Below, one piece after another: positions 1 to 5,095 of a DNA stretch of 5,095 nucleotides. Position numbers and translations under genes: made by a program. Under the pieces are notes generated by a model that made no database searches, was not told the origin of the DNA, and saw only the letters and a program-made list of their open reading frames with translations. Each line of letters starts with the position of its first letter. The first letter of the stretch is position 1. The DNA is taken from positions 1 through 5,095 of the forward strand of contig CAZUAY010000285.1 in NCBI GenBank assembly GCA_964618405.1, written 5' to 3'. This stretch comes from JBBQIY01 sp964618405. GTDB taxonomy: Bacteria; Verrucomicrobiota; Kiritimatiellia; RFP12; UBA3636.

Positions 1-45
1 ACATTCCTGTCCCCGACACGACGGGGGTTGGAAAACCCCCGCTCC
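1..45. repeat. Tandem GC-rich hairpin element, cut by the window edge
   Basis: Bases 22-29 (CGGGGGTT) and 34-41 (AACCCCCG) form a perfect 8-bp stem closed by a GGAA loop, which is of the GNRA type. Just upstream, ACA-TTCC-TGT (1-10) followed by CCCC looks like the right half of a second hairpin whose left GGGG arm would lie outside the window. The run after the second stem (CTCCTTTTAC) is only a weak U-tract, so a rho-independent terminator is possible but not convincing. I recall similar paired hairpins as dispersed intergenic palindromes in Verrucomicrobiota-like genomes; that link is from memory and unchecked. Confidence 0.6.
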
Positions 46-241
46 TTTTACTTCACTCGTCTGCCGTTCCTGCACAGGCTGGAAGCATCTGCTCCCAGTG
101 GCTCAATCGCTGTGTCTCCAACTCTCTGTGTTTAAAACCGCACCGCGCTTATTGCGACAACTGGGTTGATAGCACAGCAGATCTATAGGCGTCACCCCCG
201 CAAAATACTTTAACCCCTCCCCCCGATGGTTGGCTTGCCCC

Positions 242-306
242 CTCACAACTCGCTACTTCTCCCCTGTGGCTCGCAACTCACAACTCGCAACTTCTCCCCT
301 GTGGCT
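242..306. repeat. Two-copy tandem repeat, period 35 bases
   Basis: Bases 242-271 and 277-306 are 30-base copies that differ at one position (T254 versus A289), separated by CGCAA. Within them the short word ACTCGC/ACTCAC recurs, so the array may have grown from a shorter CTCGCAA/CTCACAA unit. There is no evidence that it is translated or bound by a protein. Confidence 0.85.
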
Positions 307-323
307 GGCCTCGGCGAGGCCGG
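305..323. repeat. Small GC-rich palindrome
   Basis: GGCCTC (307-312) pairs with GAGGCC (316-321) around a 3-base loop, and the stem can be extended by a T-G and a C-G pair. It directly follows the second tandem-repeat copy. No U-tract follows on the plus strand, and on the minus strand the downstream bases are not T-rich, so it is not a standard terminator. Its role is unknown. Confidence 0.5.
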
Positions 324-626
324 AATCGTCCTGTGGGTACAGGTGGAAAAGGTACGGTACAAGAAACAAGGGTTGTTCATTGCGCTTTCCCCCATGTGAT
401 CAAGCTACCGAGCGAAGCGAGGTTACCCTTCAAGTTAGTGAAGTAGGTTTCGTTTGAAAAGCATGGATTTCACGGAATTCGTCTTCAGGTGGCACGGAGG
501 TTCGACTATGAAACGGAAATAGGTGTTCGACACGGTTCTAACATGCTCGGTCAAATATGACCGTCTCTTTATTATCTGAAGACCCATTATGGGGGTGTCA
601 GCCGGAATCCGCAGGTCAAATGGTAG

Positions 627-806
627 ATCGCCATCCCCAACGCCACCAGCACCACGGGCAGTTTTCAAAATGGAGTCCTTTATTTAGAAGGTCCCGAGGG
701 AAACCAATCCGCGTCCCTCTATGTCTATGCGCCGGAGAATTTAAATTTGCAGGTGGAGAACGACGTCCTTGGAAAAACGTCCGCGTCCTTGGTCCGTGGC
801 AAATGA
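627..806 (+). pseudogene. Remnant of a secreted, adhesin-like protein (C-terminal fragment)
   Basis: A coherent 59-codon frame runs from just after a TAG (624-626) to TGA (804-806), with no ATG, GTG or TTG near its beginning, so it cannot be a complete gene. Its residues look like real extracellular beta-rich protein: rich in Ser, Thr, Asn and Gly, with the phrase GVLYLEGPEGN, then LYVYAPENLNLQVENDVLG, then KTSASLVRGK. This resembles the repeated-strand region of bacterial surface or pilus-associated proteins, in which a YAP phrase is followed by a G-x-hydrophobic strand. That family link is weak and from memory. Upstream of the TAG the same frame (594-623) may continue as GVSRNPQVKW. The frame stops where IS30 homology begins on the other strand, which suggests interruption by that element. 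Confidence 0.42.
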
Positions 807-1004
807 AATAGAGAGCATCCTAGTCTTTCGCTCCCTAAGGGTCAGCAAACAAGCCTTTGTGCCTACGCCGACGACGACTAAGTCGATCTCCTGGTGGCCT
901 GCCACGAGCCTGTCTTCTACCTCAGCGGGACGCTTCTCGATGCTCGTGTTTTTTCTTGCCGTATAGGCCCTACGTTTCTGGGGGTATTGCTTGAATGGAT
1001 GCCA
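789..1004 (-). pseudogene. IS30-family transposase fragment (start of DDE catalytic core)
   Basis: Read on the minus strand, one uninterrupted frame from about 1004 down to 789 gives the typical IS30 catalytic-domain beginning. A basic stretch (QKRRAYTARKN) is followed by SIEKRPAEVEDR, then AGHQEIDLVVVG, then TKACLLTLRERKTRM. In IS30 transposases this region reads I-x-x-RP-x-x-(V/I)-(E/D), G-(D/H)-W-E-x-D-x-V-(V/I)-G, then L-(L/V)-T-L-x-ERK-(T/S)-R. The Asp in EID matches the first residue of the DDE triad, while the usual Trp before it is replaced by Gln. The N-terminal DNA-binding region and the other two catalytic residues are absent, and a stop lies upstream at 1020-1022. It is therefore an inactive internal fragment of about 70 residues from a protein normally over 300 residues long. 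Homology fades below about 818. Confidence 0.78.
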
Positions 1005-1019
1005 AGGGAATGTTACACT
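991..1019 (+). promoter_or_regulatory. Candidate sigma-70-type promoter for the dtd operon
   Basis: TTGAAT (991-996) and TACACT (1014-1019) are spaced by 17 bases. A TG at 1011-1012, one base before the -10, gives an extended -10 (TGTTACACT). The predicted transcript start, near 1026, would leave a leader of about 30 bases containing the ribosome site. No other promoter of this quality stands between the remnants and dtd. The -35 hexamer overlaps the edge of the IS30 fragment. Prediction by eye only. Confidence 0.42.
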
Positions 1020-1038
1020 TCAAGGCTTAATTTACTAC

Positions 1039-1044
1039 AGAGGA
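1039..1044 (+). promoter_or_regulatory. Ribosome binding site for dtd
   Basis: AGAGGA lies 10 bases before the ATG at 1055. A TTG at 1046 is in frame but only one base from this motif, so the ATG is the credible start. It also gives the family's usual MKLIIQRV beginning. Confidence 0.65.
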
Positions 1045-1054
1045 ATTGAGAAGC

Positions 1055-1531
1055 ATGAAGCTGATTATTCAGAGAGTTTCCGAAGCATCGGTTACCATCG
1101 ATGGAAGTTGCACAGGCTCCATTGGTGCTGGCTATCTGGTGCTGGTAGGGTGCAGGCATGACGATGCAAGGAAAGACGTTGAATTTCTTGCCGCGAAACT
1201 TGTCGCGTTGCGCATCGTCGAAGACGAAGGTGGCAAGATGAACCTCTCGATTTCTCAAACTGGAGGAAGTGTCCTACTGGTATCCCAGTTCACCCTCTAT
1301 GCCGACACCCAGAAAGGCAATCGTCCAGGCTTCACGCTTGCAGGCGATCCAGCCAAAGCCAAAGTACTTTTCGATGACTTCGTTGACGAAATGCGTACGC
1401 GACTCGGTGCTGACAAGGTCGCCACGGGAGTCTTCGGCGCTGAAATGAAGGTTGCGCTTATCAACGAAGGACCTGTCACGATCGAACTCTGTAGTGATTC
1501 TCAACCTTGGCACGGCAAGACCGACATCTAA
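1055..1531 (+). CDS. dtd: D-aminoacyl-tRNA deacylase
   Basis: This cytoplasmic enzyme hydrolyses the ester bond of D-aminoacyl-tRNAs (and glycyl-tRNA(Ala) in studied homologues), freeing tRNA and keeping D-amino acids out of proteins. The 158-residue product matches the Dtd family throughout. It opens with MKLIIQRVSEASVTIDG, has the LRI-x-EDE-x-GKMNLS stretch at about 52-65, and carries the catalytic SQFTLYAD motif at 77-84. Thr80 falls at the position used in the E. coli enzyme. The substrate-pocket NEGPVT at 137-142 contains the Gly-cisPro pair (139-140) that rejects L-amino acids. A KGNRPGF loop lies at 87-93. The family usually ends soon after GPVT-x-x-L near residue 145-150; here a short extra tail (about 147-158) contains WHGK. 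It is the first gene of the apparent operon, with its own promoter candidate and ribosome site. Confidence 0.97.
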   Translation: MKLIIQRVSEASVTIDGSCTGSIGAGYLVLVGCRHDDARKDVEFLAAKLVALRIVEDEGGKMNLSISQTGGSVLLVSQFTLYADTQKGNRPGFTLAGDPAKAKVLFDDFVDEMRTRLGADKVATGVFGAEMKVALINEGPVTIELCSDSQPWHGKTDI

Positions 1532-1571
1532 CACGTTTAAGCCCACTCCACCTCTTTACATTCAACACCGA

Positions 1572-2105
1572 ATGAACGCACTAGCTCAACCCGATGTGAT
1601 TGCACTCGACCTCAAAAAGGTTGAGTCGGATACCGATATCGAAACATTATTCGGACTTGCCTCGACTATCTGGCCCATTTGTTTTAAGGATATCGTGACT
1701 CGGGCACAGATCGACTATATGTTGGCGAAGATGTATGCTCCTGAGACCATTCGACGCGAAACAGCGGCAGGCACCGCTTTTTTCTTTGTCCAGTCACAAG
1801 GCAAAAACATTGGTTATATCTCATATAATCTTTTTCCGAATTCGGAGGGTGTCGTCATTTTGCACAAAATCTATCTACTTCCCGACTACTGGAGCAAGGG
1901 CATCGGGAACCAACTCATCAACCACGTGTTCAAACAAGCGAGCACAGCCGGAGCTACGGCGGTTGAACTGAACGTAAACAAAGCAAATGCTCGCGCTCAC
2001 AAGTCGTACAGCAGAGCTGGATTTTTCGTTAAAGAGAGTGTCCGATTTGACATTGGAGGCGGCTTTGAAAAAAACGATTATATTATGCGGAAGGAATTGA
2101 TATGA
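1572..2105 (+). CDS. GNAT-family N-acetyltransferase
   Basis: The product is a 177-residue cytoplasmic acetyl-CoA-dependent acyltransferase; the substrate (amine, peptide N-terminus or lysine) cannot be told from sequence. The GNAT core is clear. A strand at about 67-85 (FFFVQSQGKNIGYISY) is followed by motif A at 97-112 (LHKIYLLPDYWSKGIG), whose K-G-I-G loop binds the pyrophosphate of CoA. Motif B at 132-151 (ELNVNKANARAHKSYSRAGF) has the N-x-x-A-x-x-x-Y-x-x-x-GF pattern ending in the usual Tyr146. The N-terminal third resembles small GNAT proteins that open with a helix and an IWP-x-C-F type segment (about 33-38). The start is the first ATG after the dtd stop; earlier in-frame TTG codons lie inside dtd. 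There is no clear Shine-Dalgarno motif, so translation may depend on dtd. Its TGA overlaps the next start (ATGA). Confidence 0.93.
   Translation: MNALAQPDVIALDLKKVESDTDIETLFGLASTIWPICFKDIVTRAQIDYMLAKMYAPETIRRETAAGTAFFFVQSQGKNIGYISYNLFPNSEGVVILHKIYLLPDYWSKGIGNQLINHVFKQASTAGATAVELNVNKANARAHKSYSRAGFFVKESVRFDIGGGFEKNDYIMRKELI
2089..2095 (+). promoter_or_regulatory. Ribosome binding site inside the acetyltransferase gene
   Basis: GGAAGGA sits 6 bases before the ATG at 2102, within the last codons of the preceding gene. With the ATGA stop-start overlap it fixes the start of the barrel gene and suggests translational coupling. Confidence 0.7.
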
Positions 2106-3352
2106 AGCGACAAGGAATAAGAGTACTGATTCTCGCGCTAGGAGTAATTTTACAGGTAACGGTAGCCACAGCGGAGAACCAGCGAATGTTCTGGTTAACG
2201 GAAACATTGACAGGAACGACCACAGGGCCGATTCTTGCAAGCCCAGGCGTCCGGTTTTCCGCAGTAGGCGGTAACTGGATCGTTCTCACATCAAAACCTG
2301 GCGAAATTCTTTTCTCGGATGCGGCAACATCCCAGCGTTATGGGCCCTACGGCTTTGAACGCCAGCGGATCATCGATCTTGGCAAGAAAGCCTTGATCAT
2401 TTCGAAAATTGAATATTTTTTAGGGAACAATCCTTCAGAGGTAAAACCTGTTCTGTCCACCGTGCCGGTCAGACGAATCGAAGAGCCCATACCCAAAGCT
2501 GAAGTTCCGCAGGGATGGGAGCGGCAGCCATTGCCGAGCACGAACCCCGCCGACCATCTGAACAGGCCTCAAGGCTTCGCGATGCAGAAGCGCACGTATC
2601 CAGCCGCTGCCTTGATATGGCTCGAGCCGATGCATAAAGCAAAATACGATTGGTCTGTGGGTCAATATGCTGGGAACAGTGGGGCGAATATTGAGTCGAC
2701 GCGTTTTGGTCTAACGGGGATGTTGAAAAACTGGTTTCTTGACGGTGCCCTTATCACTGACGCCAAAACGGGTAGTGCTATTGTGCCAAACGATACGTAT
2801 CTCTCCGACCTCGGGCTAGCTGGCGGGACAGGTTTTTCCCTTTCAGGCGGGTATCTTTATTCCTTTGTCATTGATGGTAATTGGAATGCCAATTTCGGAG
2901 GCTATGTCACATACGAGAGCCTTTCCTTCGATATGAATGCAACGGTATTCACGCGCCATGGCCAAATCATTCCTCCAGACCAAGCCGGCACGGATCCGGC
3001 TGCGCCCGATCCGCTCCCTCCGGGAACAACGCTTACCGAGTATTCATTTGATCGTTACTCCGAAACACTGGACATGAGTGAGTTGTCATTTTCGGCTCTC
3101 GGAGGTATCGACTACACGTCAATATATTGGGGTGTGGGAGCCTATGTTATTTTGGACCTCTACACCGATGCATCGTTTAGTGGTTCAATTCAAATTTTAG
3201 ACGAGGCATACGATCTTTCGGCAGATAAAACACATCCGATCGGCATTGCGGTCTCGGGCTGGTACTCACCCTTCAGCGACTATATCGTTTCGGGGTCAAT
3301 CACGTTGGCAACGGAAACGACAATCCGTATCGGATTTGGGAAATTCTTTTAA
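2102..3352 (+). CDS. Exported protein of unknown function, probable outer-membrane beta barrel
   Basis: I do not recognise this 416-residue protein as a named family. It starts with a classical signal peptide: MKRQGIR, a hydrophobic core at about 8-21, and a likely cut after A22-T23-A24. Residues 25-115 look like a small periplasmic domain, with a GPYGFERQRIIDLGKKALII stretch at 81-100. A Pro-rich linker follows (about 115-150). From about 168 to the end, alternating hydrophobic and polar strands rich in Tyr, Trp, Gly and Ser resemble an outer-membrane barrel, for example 243-256, 265-284, 327-355 and 395-416. The chain ends in RIGFGKFF, whose terminal Phe fits the signal read by the BAM complex. 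A long Pro/Asp-rich loop at 289-310 may face the outside. No lipobox Cys is seen at the signal cut; in fact the protein appears to have no cysteine. Channel, adhesin or assembly roles are all possible. Confidence 0.85.
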   Translation: MKRQGIRVLILALGVILQVTVATAENQRMFWLTETLTGTTTGPILASPGVRFSAVGGNWIVLTSKPGEILFSDAATSQRYGPYGFERQRIIDLGKKALIISKIEYFLGNNPSEVKPVLSTVPVRRIEEPIPKAEVPQGWERQPLPSTNPADHLNRPQGFAMQKRTYPAAALIWLEPMHKAKYDWSVGQYAGNSGANIESTRFGLTGMLKNWFLDGALITDAKTGSAIVPNDTYLSDLGLAGGTGFSLSGGYLYSFVIDGNWNANFGGYVTYESLSFDMNATVFTRHGQIIPPDQAGTDPAAPDPLPPGTTLTEYSFDRYSETLDMSELSFSALGGIDYTSIYWGVGAYVILDLYTDASFSGSIQILDEAYDLSADKTHPIGIAVSGWYSPFSDYIVSGSITLATETTIRIGFGKFF

Positions 3353-3358
3353 TTGAAT

Positions 3359-4582
3359 ATGAATAAAAAAACTGACAATTTCAACAAGGAATGGCGCGAC
3401 ACCGTCAACGAGATGTCGAAAATGATCTTCGATGTCCAGTCATTCATCTCCTCGACTATCAAATTCAAAGAGCCTATCGGCCCTGGAGACAATCAGGATC
3501 TGCGCATTCGCGCCATTGAGGTCAAAGGCGACACCTTATGGCAATTCGTCAAAGTTTCTGAATCCGCAAATCTCTCGCGCGGTGAGGCAATGAAGACCCT
3601 GCTGGGCATGCTGCGCGAAAAGCCTGTTGACGAGGCCCATGTGATGACGGCGGATCAAGATCTGCACTGCCGAATCTCCAAAAAAGGTCGAGTATTAGTT
3701 TCACGCAGCAAGGGAACCCTCGGCCGCGACCCAGAGAAAACTCGCGCTCATGACCGCGAAAAAGACTATCCCCTCACCCGTTTCGATTCTGCCAAGCTCC
3801 TCGTCGTCCTAGGCATTGCCGACAGCACGGGAAGCATCAAGCCCTCTATGCACGCAAAATATCGGCAGGTAAACGAATTTCTTCGCATCCTCGATACAAC
3901 CTTCGGTGAATTGAAAAACTGCGAAGGCCGAGACGTGCGCATCGTCGACATCGGATGCGGAAAATCATACCTCTCCTTCAGTGCAAAGGCCTTTTTAGAA
4001 GCAACCCGAGGGGTGTCAATCCGGCTGACTGGAATCGATTGGAATGAGAAGATCGTCGCATCTTGTCGTCGGATGGCGGAATCAATGGATTGGAATTACA
4101 ACATCGAATTTTTCTCACAAGACGTTGCGACCTACAAACCAGAGGTCGCTCCTGATATGGTGCTCAGTCTTCATGCATGTGACAAAGCTACGGATGAAGC
4201 GCTTGCATTCGGCGTGGAGCAGTCGGCCTCTGCAATCCTCTGTGCGCCTTGCTGTCAGCACGAGCTCCAGACCAAAATGGGATCGACCGGCCCGAACCGT
4301 GCGATTCTTCGAAACGGAATTTTGAAAGAACGCCTTGCCGATGTGCTCACCGATGCTTTCCGTGCGCAAATTTTACGTGTGATGGGCTACAAGACCAATG
4401 TCATGGAGTTCATCGATCAGGAGTCCACCGCCCGAAACATTATGATTAAAGGTGTTCGCGCGAAACGAACCGGAACAGACACCTCGTTGGCGGAATACCT
4501 CGATCTTCGGGATGCATGGAAATGCCAGCCGTTTCTTGCGGAACGACTCGCTTCGAAATGCCCTGAGCTCGTCGAGGACTAA
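3359..4582 (+). CDS. SAM-dependent methyltransferase, METTL25/Methyltransf_32-like
   Basis: The product is a 407-residue cytoplasmic Rossmann-fold methyltransferase of the family that in eukaryotes includes METTL25, RRNAD1 and GSTCD (Pfam Methyltransf_32). The substrate is unknown; RNA or protein is likely. Residues 1-125 form an N-terminal region with no motif I recognise. Next is HDREKDYPL (131-139), then the family's KYRQVNEFLRIL (167-178). The SAM-binding loop VDIGCGKSYLS lies at 196-206, the acidic end of strand 2 at GIDWN (225-229), and SQD at 253-255. Signature segments LSLHACDKATDEAL (269-282) and CAPCCQHEL (295-303) follow; the Cys-Cys-Gln-His cluster is typical of this family and may be catalytic or metal-binding. 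The ATG at 3359 is chosen over a TTG at 3353 that abuts the preceding TAA. Neither has a good ribosome site, so reinitiation after the barrel gene is likely. It is the last gene of the operon. Confidence 0.92.
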   Translation: MNKKTDNFNKEWRDTVNEMSKMIFDVQSFISSTIKFKEPIGPGDNQDLRIRAIEVKGDTLWQFVKVSESANLSRGEAMKTLLGMLREKPVDEAHVMTADQDLHCRISKKGRVLVSRSKGTLGRDPEKTRAHDREKDYPLTRFDSAKLLVVLGIADSTGSIKPSMHAKYRQVNEFLRILDTTFGELKNCEGRDVRIVDIGCGKSYLSFSAKAFLEATRGVSIRLTGIDWNEKIVASCRRMAESMDWNYNIEFFSQDVATYKPEVAPDMVLSLHACDKATDEALAFGVEQSASAILCAPCCQHELQTKMGSTGPNRAILRNGILKERLADVLTDAFRAQILRVMGYKTNVMEFIDQESTARNIMIKGVRAKRTGTDTSLAEYLDLRDAWKCQPFLAERLASKCPELVED

Positions 4583-4644
4583 CCGGACTTTCGCTATTCG
4601 CGCCGTTTTGATGCCCTAAGTCGTTGCAAATCAACAAAAAAAGG

Positions 4645-5036
4645 TTAGAAGTCTGTCGCCAAATCTGTTGTTTCGACACTTCTATTTCCCGTTACTTTCG
4701 GCGGGTTTTGTGGTGGGAGTTTCCACTGGAGCGCATCCAGAATGAGCTCCTGATCCGTTTCGGGTGGCGTGTAGCCTGAGAAGACGAGAGGGTTGTTGTC
4801 ATTGATGGGGAAATGTACGTCGATCATCTGAATAGCGTAAAGTTTCTCAAGCGTAGCTCGGGGCGTGAGCCCCGATGCCGATTGCTTGAGTAAAAGTCTG
4901 AGTGTAGCGGAGAGACTGTAAGCGATAAAGGCTACGAAACGTGGCTTTCGATGCGTGTCTCTTTGCTGTGGAAAATGGGACGAATACCCAGATCACCCTT
5001 AAATGCCTTTTCCTCTTGTTTTAGTGCCTTTCTCTT
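4645..5036 (-). pseudogene. IS4-superfamily transposase, 3' part, frameshifted
   Basis: Read on the minus strand, the frame ending at 4645 gives the C-terminus of a DDE transposase of the IS4 superfamily. It carries FVAFIAYSLSATLRLLLK, GLTPRATLEKLYAIQMIDV, then HFP-x-x-D, then GYTPPETDQELILDALQWKLPPQNPPK. These match family phrases of the form (F/V)-x-AF-x-AY-x-L-x-x-TLR, LTPR-x-x-LEK-x-x-x-(I/V)-QM-(I/L)-DVH-(F/L)-P and LP-x-QPPPK. The preceding part, KGDLGIRPIFHSKETRIESH (about 4997-4938), is in another frame. One extra T in the GTTTC at 4940-4936 would join them as SH-V-FVAFIAY. Upstream, EEKAFKGDLG may be the region of the catalytic Glu but seems about three residues short, and homology fades beyond about 5020. 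The element is therefore inactive, and its 5' part is missing or beyond the window. It converges on the operon with a 62-base gap. Confidence 0.83.
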
Positions 5037-5095
5037 TCATTTTTACATCAAACCATCCGGATTACGCAACATAATTACGTTCGCAAGACGTTATC

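Larger units (their letters stand above)
46..626. other. Long stretch without an intact gene
   Basis: Neither strand gives a reading frame that resembles a protein I recognise; the longest open stretches are about 75 codons with unnatural composition. The minus strand of 110-131 reads as an ACACAGAGAG / GAGACACAGCG pattern, like the ACAGAG-rich intergenic filler of several environmental bacterial phyla (recollection only). A short tandem repeat and a palindrome are listed separately. No tRNA cloverleaf or riboswitch core was seen. The stretch is best read as decayed intergenic DNA. Confidence 0.55.

Noticed and set aside
242..306. CRISPR array
   Set aside because: Only two copies, with a 5-base spacer between them; not repeat-spacer architecture.
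430..510. Minus-strand frame containing VPPEDEFREIH ending at TGA (430-432)
   Set aside because: Short, protein-like only over about 12 residues, and no family recognised; could be a remnant but is not supportable.
594..626. Stop-codon recoding (TAG at 624-626) joining a longer adhesin-like frame
   Set aside because: No start codon upstream and another stop at 558-560; ordinary decay explains it better than recoding.
557..811. Open plus-strand frame of 84 codons
   Set aside because: Composition is not protein-like (His/Arg/Pro-rich), and it overlaps the more convincing frame ending at 806.
769..966. Open plus-strand frame of 65 codons
   Set aside because: It is the antisense shadow of the IS30 transposase fragment.
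1452..1571. TTG start giving a 40-residue longer acetyltransferase
   Set aside because: The extension would lie mostly inside dtd and does not resemble a GNAT N-terminus; ATG at 1572 is the first start after dtd ends.
4584..4609. Possible terminator after the methyltransferase (CGG...CCG then TTTT)
   Set aside because: Only three contiguous pairs with mismatches and a 4-base T run; too weak to call.
4622..4643. GTTG/CAAC stem followed by a run of A
   Set aside because: The A run is on the wrong strand for a plus terminator, and on the minus strand the T run precedes the stem. The stem is only 4 bp.
4858..4875. Perfect 7-bp palindrome TCGGGGC-GTGA-GCCCCGA
   Set aside because: It lies inside the transposase remnant and encodes the conserved GLTPRA phrase, so it is explained by coding; no T-tract follows on either strand.

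Overview
The window looks like a bacterial chromosome segment of intermediate G+C content: a compact four-gene plus-strand operon (about 1055-4582) set between two stretches of decayed DNA (1 to about 1020, and about 4583-5095). The organism is Gram-negative, because gene 3 encodes an exported protein with the look of an outer-membrane beta barrel ending in phenylalanine. My best guess is the Verrucomicrobiota/Planctomycetota group. This rests on the palindromic GC-rich hairpins and the ACAGAG-type filler at the left edge, the weak use of Shine-Dalgarno sites, and the abundance of insertion-sequence debris. It is a recollection-based inference, not a proof.

Left flank (1-1020). No intact gene is visible. 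It holds a pair of GC-rich hairpins at the extreme left (1-45), a 35-base-period tandem repeat (242-306) followed by a small palindrome, and two overlapping gene remnants. One is a plus-strand tail of a secreted, adhesin-like protein (627-806). The other is a minus-strand fragment of an IS30-family transposase (about 789-1004). The adhesin-like frame ends where the transposase homology begins, so the insertion probably broke that gene. The likely dtd promoter (991-1019) lies on the edge of the IS30 fragment.

Operon. dtd (D-aminoacyl-tRNA deacylase) is followed after 40 bases by a GNAT acetyltransferase. That gene overlaps the next by ATGA, so the outer-membrane protein gene is probably translationally coupled. 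Six bases later comes a SAM-dependent methyltransferase of the METTL25/Methyltransf_32 type. The tight spacing implies one transcript. Only dtd has a well-defined role (proofreading of D-aminoacyl-tRNA). GNAT enzymes and this methyltransferase family could both act on protein or RNA, so a loose translation-quality theme is possible, but the outer-membrane protein does not fit it.

Right flank (4583-5095). The minus strand carries the 3' part of a DDE transposase of the IS4 superfamily, converging on the operon. It is broken by an apparent one-base deletion near 4936-4940 and degenerates towards the window edge. I see no defence system, CRISPR array, tRNA or rRNA. The most informative observations are the two transposase remnants, the interrupted adhesin-like gene and the mixed operon with an uncharacterised barrel protein.
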